Source of the DNA: Falciphora oryzae
Taxonomy: Eukaryota > Ascomycota > Sordariomycetes > Magnaporthales > Magnaporthaceae
Length of the DNA: 64,000 nt
Direction of reading: 5' to 3'
Assembly (NCBI GenBank): GCA_000733355.1
Contig: JNVV01000004.1
Span: 248,001-312,000 of the forward strand
Position 1 is the first letter of the stretch; every line of letters starts with the position of its first letter. Below, one piece after another: positions 41,737 to 52,250 of the stretch. The position numbers were made by a program, and so were the translations under genes. The notes under the pieces were generated by a model. It was not told where the DNA came from, made no database searches, and saw nothing but the letters and a program-made list of their open reading frames with translations.

Positions 41737-42549
41737 GCAGCTGGGAGTCTGGGACGGAGTCATAGGTCCACGTCTCCGAGCCTGCATGATCCTGAAACTA
41801 TTTGCACTGCATGTTGACCTGTAAAGAAGGCCGGGGGCGTCTGCAGCAAGGTCCCCGCCTCATCTGCGTCGACTGGTGGAAATCAGGGAGCGGGAATTGG
41901 AGGGTCAGCCGAGGACACTGGCTTGCGTTTGAGGAGTTTGGTCGCCTTAGAATTGGCCGTGGAGCTGCGCGGTGGGGCTTGTTGTGTTCAGCTGCGCGAG
42001 GCGGTTGGCGGCTGCGCAGTTCCTGCATCGAGCAACAACGCACAGTGCCGTGCGTGAAATTCAGTGGGCCTGCTCTCGCAAGACCGGCCCACAACGGTTG
42101 CCAGGGGCGACACCAATTGGCAAACAAGCTCGACCAAAATAAACCAGGGTTCGACAGGCAGGGCTCAGCAAGCGAAGCGACGTGCCGCGTGAAGAGCGCA
42201 ATGCACGCAACAGAGCTGCGCACAACGACGGGGAGAGACGTCACCACGGGCCTTGTCGACCCTTGACAACGAAACTCAACATCGCTCTGGTTTTGTTTTC
42301 CTCTTTGATCACAAGCAGTGCTGTGTTTGTCCTTCGACCTTCCCTCTGCCCAGCTTCTTTTGCATATTTCGGGCATCTCATCCCATCATCAACCACCACC
42401 CCATCCCTCCTCCCAAGTTGCTGTTCCATTTTGTTTACATGCAACCGCGAAACTCGACTTGGACATCCTAGGAGTCTGGCACGCAGGCGGAGGAAGCGCC
42501 TCCACGATTGCGCCCAGTTTATAGACAGCAAGAGCAGGAAACAGCAACC
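41737..42549. other. intergenic and kinesin promoter
   Basis: The stretch contains CT-rich sequence near 42330-42430 ahead of the kinesin start. No gene or RNA was recognised. Confidence 0.5.
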
Positions 42550-45500
42550 ATGGCCGTCGGCGACCCCAACGCTTCGTCGATAAGCGTGACAGGTTCGTTC
42601 TGGGCGACGTTGGGAACCCAAGAGATCGCGGGGGAGAAGGCTGACATGAACCGCAACCTCCAGTCCGAGTGCGACCGTTCACAATACGCGAAGCCGCCCA
42701 ACTGTAAACGCCCTCCTCGCCGAACCCCTCCTGACCGCCTTTCTTTCATGCTGACCTTTGGTGCGCACGCAGCGTGAAAACCGATGACGGCACCCTCTTC
42801 CTTGGCGATGGCTCGCTCGCCAGCGTACCAACACCAAAACTTAAGCAGCATGGCCTTCGATCCGTGATCAAGGTCGTTGACGACAGATGCCTGTATGTCT
42901 CCGCCACAATCCCCCAAGGAGCCTACCACCATCCGCCAGAGGCCGCTAACCGTGTCCAACGTGCAGCGTCTTCGACCCCCCAGAAGACAACCCGGTCCAA
43001 AAGTTCTCGCGGTCAGTGGTGCCCATGGGCAAGAAAGTCAAGGACCAGGTTTTCGCATTCGACCGGATATTCGACGACAACGTCTCGCAGACCGAGGTGT
43101 ACGAGGGCACGACGAAGCCGCTGCTTGATAGCGTCCTGGACGGCTACAATGCGACCGTTTTCGCATACGGCGCCACGGGCTGCGGCAAGACGCACACCAT
43201 CACGGGCACGTCGCAGCAGCCGGGCATCATCTTCCTGACCATGCAGGAGCTGTTCGAGAAGATCCAGGACCGCAACGACGAAAAGGTGACGGAGCTGTCG
43301 CTTTCATACCTCGAGATCTACAACGAGACCATCCGCGACCTGCTCGTGCCCGGCGGCAGCAAGACGGGCCTCATGCTGCGCGAGGACTCCAACCAGGCCG
43401 TGACCGTTTCGGGCCTGACCAGCCACCACCCCAGGGACGTCCAGGAGGTCATGGACATGATCGTCAAGGGCAACGAGTACCGCACCGTCTCGCCAACCGA
43501 GGCCAATGCGACCTCGTCGCGCTCCCATGCCGTGCTCCAGATCAACATCGCCCAGAAGGACCGCAACGCCGACGTCAACGAGCCGCACACCATGGCAACA
43601 CTCAGTATCATCGATCTTGCGGGCAGCGAGCGTGCGAGTGCCACCAAGAACCGCGGCGAGCGCCTGATCGAGGGCGCCAACATCAACAAGTCGCTTTTGG
43701 CCCTGGGCAGCTGCATCAACGCACTCTGCGACCCGCGCAAGAAGAACCACGTGCCATATCGCAACAGCAAGCTGACGCGACTGCTCAAGTTCTCGCTGGG
43801 TGGCAACTGCAAGACTGTCATGATCGTCTGCGTCAGCCCGTCGAGCGCCCACTTCGACGAGACCCAGAACACCCTGCGGTACGCCAACCGGGCCAAGAAC
43901 ATCCAGACCAAGGTGACGCGCAACGTCTTCAACGTCAACCGCCACGTCAAGGACTTCCTCGTCAAGATCGACGAGCAGATCGCCCTGATCAACGAGCTCA
44001 AGGCCCAGCAGAAGGACGCCGAGAAGATATTCTACGCAAAGTTCCGCAAGCAGCTTGAGAAGCGTGATGGTGTCGCCCGCGAGGGCATGATGCGCATCCG
44101 CGCCGCCTACGAGAACGCGGCCCAGGAGCGCCAGGACAAGATAACCAACATGAAGAAGCTGCGCGCGTTCGAGCGCCGCATCGGCCTCCTGTCGGCATGG
44201 ATTGCCGCCTTCGACAGCATTTGCGACGCGCGCTCCTCCGACCCCGAGGACGTCATGCCGGCCAGTCTGGTCGCTATGCGCAGGACCGCCCATGGCATCC
44301 TGACCGAGCTCGAGAACAGCCGCCAGCACCTTCACCAGAAGATCGAGAGGTCCAACTGGGAGAGGAGTATCGACTCGGCTCTGCAACACAGCATCACCCA
44401 GCTTTCGTCAGGCGACGGCGTTGTGGACAATGGCGAGGTCTCAAACCTCACCAGGGAGGTCGAGCTGCTCAAGTCCAACTTCATGAGGGAAGCCTACAGG
44501 GAGGTGATGGAGCAGGAGCGGGCGGGCGATGCAGCGACCGTACAGGTTCTGCTGAACGCGCAGTTCGAGATCCTGGCCTCGCTATCAGAGACCTTGGCAA
44601 TGGAGGAGGAGGAGGCGGTGGCACATGCCAAGGCCATTATCAACCGCCTGCTTGAGGCCGGTTGCTCGGCGGCCTCACACGTTGTCAAGCCGGAGGGCGC
44701 TGTGATGCCTGTGGAGATGTTCCCGCCAACAAAACGTGGGACGCCCAAGAGGAAGAAGATTTCCAACGTGCACGTCAAGCCCCTGGCCGCCCCTGTCTTT
44801 TCCGCCTCCACGCTGTCGGTAGCGCAGCAGGAGGCGATTGCGTCACCGATGAAGAGCTCCCCTCGTCGGCGCAAGGCGGTGGTCGCGAAGAAGGGCGTGT
44901 CTTTCACGCCATCCAAGAAGAGGGTATCGGCCCCGGCGCGGTCGGTCCGGTGGCGCGACGACGAGACGGAGGAGGGCACCCTGGCCGACTTTGAGAAGAC
45001 TCCCCAGAAGCTGTTCGAGTCCTCGCCCGAGCGCAACTCGCCTGAGAAGGAGGAGAAGGAGAAGGCGATGCCTCCGATGCCTGCGCTCCCATCATACCTC
45101 GCAGAGGATATGAGCATGAACGCAGATACCAGCAGCATCAGCAACGCCAACACCACCATCGACGACTCTATCTCCGAGTCTAGCCCATCATTTGTGGTGC
45201 CACAAGCCACAAGCCTGTCAGCCAAACCCAACCGTTTCCAGGCGGGCTTTCTGACCAAGGGGCGCGTGTCGTCCATCGGCAGCGTTGGCGGGTCCCCTCG
45301 CGCAGCGGGCAACCTGTCGGTTAACTACTCGTCCAGCCCAGACTGCGACAGGAGGACGTCGCCCCTTCGCGCTATCGACGCGGGCAAGGCGGCCAACTCG
45401 CTGTCGCCATCGGCGGGCGGCTCATTCGGGTTTAGAAAATCCAGCAGCCCCAAGCCACCGTCGACCCTCGGCTCGCTCGACGAGAATACCCCGATGACGG

Positions 45501-46129
45501 TCCCTGTGCACCGCCTCGGCACCGCCTCGGCATCGACGTCGTCGGGCTCGGACTCGGAGTCGACGATCGACACCGGCAAGCTGCGCGCCGCCATCCATAA
45601 TGTGAAGCGGCGCGACAGGCTGTCCCTGATGGGCGGAGGACTGGGCGGCTTGGGAGCAGGCTCGGCGGCGTCGTCGGGCTCAAGGCGCATCTCGTCGCTC
45701 GGCACCACGGGCCACCACCGCGCATCGGCGTCGTACTCGGGCCCGGCGCTGGCCAGCTCGACCAACGGCATCTCGCGCCAGCGGTTCCGCCGCAACAGCT
45801 CCGACCGGCGTAACAGCGCCGAGCGGCGGCGCAGCCCGCCCATCTCGTGCTCGCTGCTCGCCGACACGGGCGCCAGTAGGGAGGCGTCGGGCGGGCCGTC
45901 TGGGTTCTCGCGGTCATTCACGCCCGGCCAGGCGAGGCGCATGAACCTGAGCAGCAGCGTGCAGAGGCACCGTGAGGATGTCGGCAACAACCACGGCGCC
46001 AACAGCCCCGGCGAGAGGATCCAGGGCAAATCTAGGAGAATCACCATTGGCACCGCCGGGATGGGGTCGCTGGGCGCCAGCAGCGCGCGCAAGGACGTCG
46101 CTCCGAGGCCGAGCATCGTGTGGCGGTAG
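42550..46129 (+). CDS. kipB: kinesin-8 motor protein (Kip3/KipB type)
   Basis: Four exons (42550-42592, 42664-42703, 42773-42892, 42967-46129) give 1121 residues. Exon 2 is only 40 nt and supplies VRVRPFTIREAAQL, the start of the motor core; all three joins restore frame. Motor landmarks: P-loop GATGCGKTHT near residue 136, switch I NATSSRSHA, switch II DLAGSERAS, then NINKSLLALGSCINAL and a neck (NVFNVNRHVKDFLVKIDEQI) characteristic of kinesin-8. A coiled coil follows. The last 400 residues are disordered, Ser-rich and basic, suiting a microtubule-binding tail. Kinesin-8 walks to plus ends and shortens microtubules in mitosis and nuclear positioning. Confidence 0.93.
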
Positions 46130-46851
46130 AGGTGGCAGAGTCGTCAGCGGCTTTCGGATGGGATCATGATGCGCCAACGAACGAGATTGATTTTGTTATT
46201 GACTTTGCATGTATTTATTTTGCGGGAGGGATTTCCAGAGCCCCCCGTTGTTTTCTCCCTGTTTCTGTCTCCTGTCGTGTTTTTTCGCCTCCCGCCAGCC
46301 AAGGACAGTTGGACAAGCCGCCGTGTAACGTCCTAGCTGTCTGGCTGGCTTCTCTTTTATGCTTTCATTGGGCGATAGAGCCCGAGGAAGTGAACGATTT
46401 ATTTTATGGGTTTTTTTTTTTTTTTTTTTTTTTTGGGGGGGTTTTTTTTCTTTCCATTGACGAAAGGGCACGAAGGATTGGAGATGATCCTGGCTAACTC
46501 AGTGCCGGTCCGTAATATTCATGCTCATGCGAGATGTCCAGATTGTATCGCTTTTCAGGGAGCAAGTCGAGTCTTCATTCCATCCAGAAGAACATGATGT
46601 GCTGCATGGAGCGTGGTCCGTGACCCAAGCCGGCGGGCAAATGGTGGGGCAATGCCTCTCCGCCATCAGCTTCTTATCGCCACGTGATTTATCATTTTGG
46701 CTCCTCTGCTCTAGGGTTTCCCACCCACATCTCCCTCTCGCTTTGTCTAGCCCGCCAATTTTTTTTGCGGCACCGAATTTGACGACGACATCCCCCAGCG
46801 CCAGCTTGACCACCGTTTTTCCTCAAGCAACCACCCCTTAACTCAGATAAA
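46130..46851. other. intergenic, uL14 promoter with 24-T tract
   Basis: A 24-T run (46411-46434) is followed by a short G run and more T. Nearer the uL14 start are CACGTGAT (46681-46688) and AGGGTTT (46713-46719). Confidence 0.7.
46681..46719 (+). promoter_or_regulatory. CACGTGA plus AGGGTTT pair upstream of uL14
   Basis: The Cbf1-type CACGTGAT and a telomere-repeat-like TAGGGTTT (Tbf1-type core) are about 30 bp apart, 135-170 bp before the uL14 ATG. In Candida and other ascomycetes Tbf1 and Cbf1 jointly control ribosomal protein genes; transfer of that role here is inference. Confidence 0.45.
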
Positions 46852-48086
46852 ATGGCCAAGCTTTCGTGAGTATAGTCCCTACCGTCTTGACTGCCTTCTG
46901 GCAAAGCCATCGCCGTCCAGCCGAGAGAATGCCACGCAACCCGCCCGACCGACGACGCCAACCACCGATGCGCCGAAATCCCCGCGCACGAGCAGCAGAG
47001 ATGGTGGAGGCTGGTGAGAAGGGGACCGGAGAGGGAAGCACCGGCAAAGAGGCACTGGGGAGGCTGTTTCCGACCAGGCAGCGGAGGGCCACCGTGAGAC
47101 ATAGCGGTGGTTGAAGTGCTGCTCAAATATTGGTCCGATGACACGACGAATTACGGCGAACCGACACGAGCGGATGAGTGTTGCGGGCATCCTCTCGGCG
47201 CACAACAACCCGGACGGCACGGCGTTTCGCTCCTCCAACGCGCGCGGTTTTGGCTGACCAGGCGCTGCTTTTTCCTCCAACAGTCGTGGTGCCCCTGGTG
47301 GCAAGCTTAAGATGACCCTGGGTCTCCCAGTGTACGTTGCGACTCCTCCCCTCAGACTCCCGACCGACCCTTTCTTCATCCCTCCCGTCCGACCCTAGGG
47401 ATTGCATCGAGCAGGCGGAGGGCGGGGCGACTCTGCCGAGCGCGCAGCTGACAATCAGAACAGTGGTGCCATCATGAACTGCGCCGACAACTCGGGCGCC
47501 CGCAACCTGTACATCATCTCGGTCAAGGGTATCGGCGCCCGCCTGAACAGGCTGCCGGCCGGCGGTGTCGGCGACATGGTCATGGCGACCGTCAAGAAGG
47601 GCAAGCCCGAGCTGAGGAAGAAGGTCCACCCCGCCGTCATCGTCCGCCAGGCCAAGCCCTGGAAGCGCACCGACGGCGTCTTCCTGTACTTTGAGGACAA
47701 CGCCGGCGTCGTAAGTTTCACACTCTCTGCGACGCTCTTTTCTGGTCATTGGTGGCTCTGGTAGAATTTTGGGCACCGCACCAAGTCCAGGCTCGGCCCT
47801 TGGTCGGAGCATGCACGACGACGAGGACATTGCGGTGGTCGTTGGAAGAGGATCACAAGGAGAACCACCACGGCTGTGCTAACATGTTTGTCCCTCGCAG
47901 ATCGTCAACCCCAAGGGTGAGATGAAGGGCTCTGCCATCACCGGCCCCGTTGGCAAGGAGGCTGCTGAGCTGTGGCCCGTACGTCCCACCCCTCCCCATC
48001 ACCCACTCTACCCATGTAGCCTCAGAGTCCACAACTGACATCCCTTCCAACAGCGTATTGCCAGCAACTCCGGTGTCGTCATGTAA
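46852..48086 (+). CDS. rpl23: ribosomal protein uL14 (60S)
   Basis: Five exons (46852-46865, 47284-47331, 47464-47710, 47901-47978, 48054-48086) give 139 residues, the standard eukaryotic uL14 length. Exon 1 is just 14 nt (MAKLS). The core reads [20 protein letters not shown], then [20 protein letters not shown] and [15 protein letters not shown], ending [10 protein letters not shown]. uL14 sits at the 60S face near the subunit bridge. Introns are 418, 132, 190 and 75 nt; the first is unusually long. All splice sites are GT-AG and each join keeps the conserved sequence intact. The gene lies between kinesin-8 and an AT-rich spacer that carries a MITE. Confidence 0.97.
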
Positions 48087-49502
48087 ATGGGTTTGTTTGT
48101 CGAATGGGATTTATAGACGAGCGGGCACCAACCACATTCCGCGGAGGAGAGCGTGGTTGGATGGATTGGTCTGGGCAGGAATAAAAGGCGATGTCGCCGG
48201 CCCTCTGGCAGTCCATGATCTCAGGGAGGAATTAAAGACGGAGGGATCTCGGGAAAGGATATCCCGAGACGGGGCCGGGACACCGAACCTCTCTTGCACC
48301 ACACTTCTTTTTTGGCAGGGCTTTGCATTTCGGCTGGCTGGCGGCGTGTTACGGAAAACTCATTCATACCATTGCCAATGATTTCAGGGACGATCAAGAC
48401 CAAAGGCCCTCTGGCTCAAGACTCATGATGATGCCAATGTCTCTTTTCATGTTGAATACTGTCTGTGGGTAAAAGGCGCCTCATGCACGCGTCAAATGAA
48501 GCAGCGTCAATGAGAAGAATCCCAAGGCACTGGTGCATGATATTCTATGCTCTACCATTCCTCTTATCCGTATAGATACGCACGCCCCTTGGCTAGGAGA
48601 GCGAGATCATATCAGCACCAAAAAGATATTGGCTTCTAGCGGCCTTTCACTCTCCATAGTGAAAGTTGTTTCGGTGGTAAAGCTTGTGACCGGAACGCAA
48701 CCCTATTCCTATACGCATGCCGTTCGATATTATTTTAGGGGCCATTTATAAAACACGTAAAAATCGTTAACCAACACGTAAAATATAGAGGCCACAATGC
48801 AATATTCGACAGTATCGAATACCTTAAATGGTGTCGTAATTAGGTGGAAAAAAAAAAAAAAACACTGTGGCTTTCCTATTTTACATGCTGGTTAACGATT
48901 CCTACGTATTTGATAAATGACCCCTTATTTTATCTTTGGGAATGATGATTAGTGACAGAATCCTCGCAATAAAGAGATAGACGTTCTCCACGACTTTTGC
49001 AATCTCACATCTCAAAGACGCCATCCCCAAAAAGAAGCAAGGACAGAATTTGGTGTGACTATCTGACTCTTTCACTGCAGTTTTACATGCATTTATGTTC
49101 TTGAAGTGACTGTATCATAATACCAAAGATCTTTTATTCGGGTAAAGCTGAGTAGTGCTTTGAGCAATCGTGAAATGAGTCTCGTGTAGAGAAAATGGAC
49201 ATCAGGAAAAAAAAGTCACAGACTCCCCGTAAAAGCTCGCTTTCACACAACACAAATTGTGTTAAGATGTTGTTTCGTAATGGCTGACCAGACACTCAAC
49301 TCATGAGCCTCTAGCTGAATCTCCCCCAAGTTCAGAGGCAGGCGTGTATCCGCGCCCAAGACTCAACACCGTGGTAGCATGGAGATGCCCCGAATATCTG
49401 GGCTGGCACGGAGCACGTTCACTCAACACGAGCAATGGTAGGAGCAGAGAATAGACAGATATTTTGTAGACATTAAAAGTAAAGACAAGAAAGCCGGAAG
49501 CA
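48087..49502. other. AT-rich spacer containing a MITE
   Basis: This 1.4-kb spacer is AT-richer than its surroundings. Apart from the MITE at 48738-48924 I see no gene or RNA. Short A runs occur near 49205. Confidence 0.7.
48738..48924 (+). mobile_element. hAT-like MITE with long terminal inverted repeats (187 bp)
   Basis: The left arm 48738-48799 (starting GGGGCCATTTATAAAACACG) is the imperfect reverse complement of the right arm 48863-48924, about 62 bp each. The arms surround a 63-bp loop that includes a 15-16 A run. The perfect 8-bp duplication TTATTTTA flanks it (48730-48737 and 48925-48932). An 8-bp duplication is the hallmark of hAT transposases. The element has no coding capacity, so it would have been moved by a transposase encoded elsewhere. 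It can fold into a hairpin over nearly its whole length. Confidence 0.88.
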
Positions 49503-50603
49503 TCACTCAAAGAACTTGAAGCTCCAGCCCTTGTTAGTGTTGTCGCCAGGGACGTTGGCGCGGCTGTAGGTGATGTCGGGCCCCCACCAGACGTACTGAC
49601 CCGTGAACCACTCCCTGTTGTCCCACGCGTACGGCGTGCCCTTGGGAACGCCGTGGAACACAAAGTCCTTGCGGCTGGTGTGGTTGGGGATCGTCCCGTT
49701 ACCGACAACGCCGTCCTCCAGCACCCAGGTGTGGTGTCCCGGCCCGTCGACCTGCAGCGTCGCGTCCCACCCCCTCATCATGTCGTTTTGGTGCGAGCCG
49801 AACAAGCACCCGTTGGACTTGTACCAGTCCCACACGTAGGTCGGGTCGCCTCCTTTTCTCAGGCGCAGGTCCGCGATGCAGTACTTGCTCTCCCAGCTCC
49901 CGTTGGCGGAATACACAATGTGCAGCTGCCCGTTGGGGTCCACGACCGGCTGCGGGCCTTCGTTGATCAGCGGCCGGCCGGACCCCTGCTCCCACGGCTC
50001 GCGCGGCTGCGAGATGACGAAGCGGGGACCCGTGGACTGGGTCGGCGAGGCCATGCGGCAGATGTACAGGTTCTGCTCGACGCCGCCCGTCGTCGAATCG
50101 CGCCACCCGGACCACACGAACCAGCGCTGACCCTCGAACGTGAGCGGCGCGCCGTCGATGGCCCACTGGTCGTCGGGGAGCGCGACCTTTGCGGCGGGCG
50201 TGTAGTCGCCGTAGGGGGCGTCGGCCGAGATGGCGTACATGCGGTGGGCGGCGGACCTCCCCGCGGAAAAGTAGATGTAGGTGCGTCCACCGTCCGTCGC
50301 GATTTCCGGCGCCCACACGTCGCCCATGTTTGCCGTGTCGGCCCACACGCGCTTGCGGTCGGCGTCGGCGGCTCCCAGCCCGAGGATGGACTTGGCGCGG
50401 CGCACGTGGATGCCGCCGCCGGCGGACTCGGCAGAGTAGTACGTGTCGCCGATCCTCATGATGGTCGGGTCCTGGCCGTGCCGGATCTTGGTCGCGGCCG
50501 CGGCGGGGGGCACGAGCAGGGCGAGGAGCGTCGTGGCTAGGGCCAGCAGGGCGACGGCGGCGGAGGGGCGCCGGGTCCTGGAGGGGGAGAAGATGGCGAG
50601 CAT
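49503..50603 (-). CDS. secreted GH43 family glycosidase
   Basis: A single exon codes 366 residues from the ATG at 50603; the frame stays open upstream to 50705, but the 50603 start gives an N-terminus with a basic stretch and a long hydrophobic signal (AVALLALATTLLALLVPPAA). Beta-propeller features of GH43 are present: the general-base region RHGQDPTIMRIGDTYY, the pKa-modulating Asp in WAIDGAPLTFEGQRWFVWSG and the general-acid Glu in INEGPQPVVD. The family cleaves arabinose or xylose residues from plant cell wall polysaccharides; exact specificity is unresolved. An NGS sequon and Trp-rich blades follow. It is isolated, with AT-rich spacer after its stop and a long empty region upstream. Confidence 0.88.
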   Translation of the reverse strand: MLAIFSPSRTRRPSAAVALLALATTLLALLVPPAAAATKIRHGQDPTIMRIGDTYYSAESAGGGIHVRRAKSILGLGAADADRKRVWADTANMGDVWAPEIATDGGRTYIYFSAGRSAAHRMYAISADAPYGDYTPAAKVALPDDQWAIDGAPLTFEGQRWFVWSGWRDSTTGGVEQNLYICRMASPTQSTGPRFVISQPREPWEQGSGRPLINEGPQPVVDPNGQLHIVYSANGSWESKYCIADLRLRKGGDPTYVWDWYKSNGCLFGSHQNDMMRGWDATLQVDGPGHHTWVLEDGVVGNGTIPNHTSRKDFVFHGVPKGTPYAWDNREWFTGQYVWWGPDITYSRANVPGDNTNKGWSFKFFE

Positions 50604-52250
50604 GATGGCGCGGGGTGTGTGCGCGTGCGTGTGGGGTGCAGTGAAGAAACGGGTTGTGAAGAATTCCTCCGATGAAGATGGAGGAGGGTCTAATGATTCC
50701 TCCAAGGTCTACGACGGCGAGAGTAGTGGTAGACCGACTCCCTTTCTTATTGTCTGTTGCAACAAAGAAGCCCCGTCGAGGTGGGCACGTCGTGCCGTCC
50801 CGACTTATTGTTCTCGAGACAAGACGCAAAGAAAGCAGCGACCTCGGAGGAGGAGGAGGAGGAGGACCGCCTTTTTATCACGAGGACACAAAGAGAGACC
50901 GAGTTGGGTATTGTTCCCCTCCCATTATCAAGAACGTTGGTCATAATATCAACGCGAGGCCGGGTTGTGACGTTTCTCTGTCGCACGCCGGCCCCCAATC
51001 CATTGGTGCAGAGGCGCCCGAGTCCCATCGTGACATCGGGTGTGGGCTGTACGGCAATCGTTTGCTGTTGCTGGCCTAGCGCTCATCCTGCCGGGTGGCC
51101 CTGATCTTCCCCTCTGAGCCTCCTCCCAGGCATACACGACAGGACATGTCGCAGGTTGAGTAGAGAGTGATGTGAGCTGACGGCGAAAGGCGGCCGCATC
51201 GGTGCGATGGGTGGACGGATGGCTGGGCAAAATCCTTCCATGGTCGCATCGAACACTCCAGCCGCTCTGTGTGCGCGAAGTCCCTCCGCAAGCGTTGGAG
51301 GCGGTGGCACGTTAGGGCAGGAATGGGTGGGCTCTTTGCTGCAGGGGTGATGCTGCGAGAACCCGACGCGGGAAGGGCTCTGCGGTTCGTCCAATCGCCA
51401 ATCGCGGGAACTGACGGGATGGAAAGGGCAGATCGTCCAATCTCAGGAAATGACAGGATCAGCAAAGAAAAATCCTTGTGTGCGCTAGGCAAACCCGACC
51501 CGACAGGCTCGGACTTGTAACCTGACAGATCTGGCCATTCCCGATTCTGCATCGCCGATGGGTGGCGCTATCGAGGCCTCGGAGGACGGAAATAGAAGCC
51601 CCATTCCACCGCTGCGCCCCGGCAGTCTCCGCCAGGGCTGCTGCGGTTTTGTTCCTTTTATCGAACGCCGTCTTGGCCTTTACCCTCACCTGTCACTGCG
51701 CAAAAAAAATTGGGTAAAAAATAAGACCACGCCACCTTCGGTTTCCTATCGGAATGCCTTCTAACCCACGGCAAGAAAAAAACAAAGTCCAACAACTCCT
51801 ACATGTTTGCCTCGCCCCGTGCGAGGCCTTGTTGCGCCCGCTGCAAATGCATCATGTCCGGCTGCTCCAAGGCCAGAAACAAGGGCCAAGCCCAGAGACT
51901 CGAGAGCATCGTGTGTCCATGCTGTAAACAGGAGGGGAAAAAAAAAGGGGGGAAAACAGAAGAGGGGAAGAAAGGGGCACAAACAAGACACGAGGAAGAA
52001 AAAAAAGCAATACAGAATTACAACATGATAGTGACGCTTCGTCCCTCCTTCAAATAGAGTCGTTGGCCGTGACGTGACAGAAAGGGAAAAAAAAAAAAAA
52101 AACAGCCAACTCGTGGTGGGCAGCTCTGGTGCCCCCTTCCTTTGTGCATGCATCCAGCAACAATCCCCAGTATCCCATCCCTTCGTCAAAACATCCCACC
52201 GCCCGGACCCCAGCCCTTTATACCCCAGGGCTCTCCTCCTGAACCATCTT
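50604..52250. other. long intergenic region, no gene seen
   Basis: A GGA microsatellite (about 50847-50865) and several A runs (51780, 51938, 52088-52102) occur. Small frames here are not supported by codon pattern or starts. The part nearest 52250 is the 3' flank of the large nuclear protein gene. Confidence 0.6.

Noticed and set aside
43304..44389. 361-codon minus-strand frame inside the kinesin gene
   Set aside because: It is antisense to the conserved motor domain and has the Leu/Val/Asp/Gly-rich makeup of a reversed GC-rich frame.
46866..47283. snoRNA in the uL14 intron
   Set aside because: A GATGAC near 47133 is only a partial C box and no paired D box or terminal stem was found.
48738..48924. 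Foldback element as a Tc1/mariner-type MITE
   Set aside because: The perfect repeat outside the arms is 8 bp, not TA alone, which fits hAT better.
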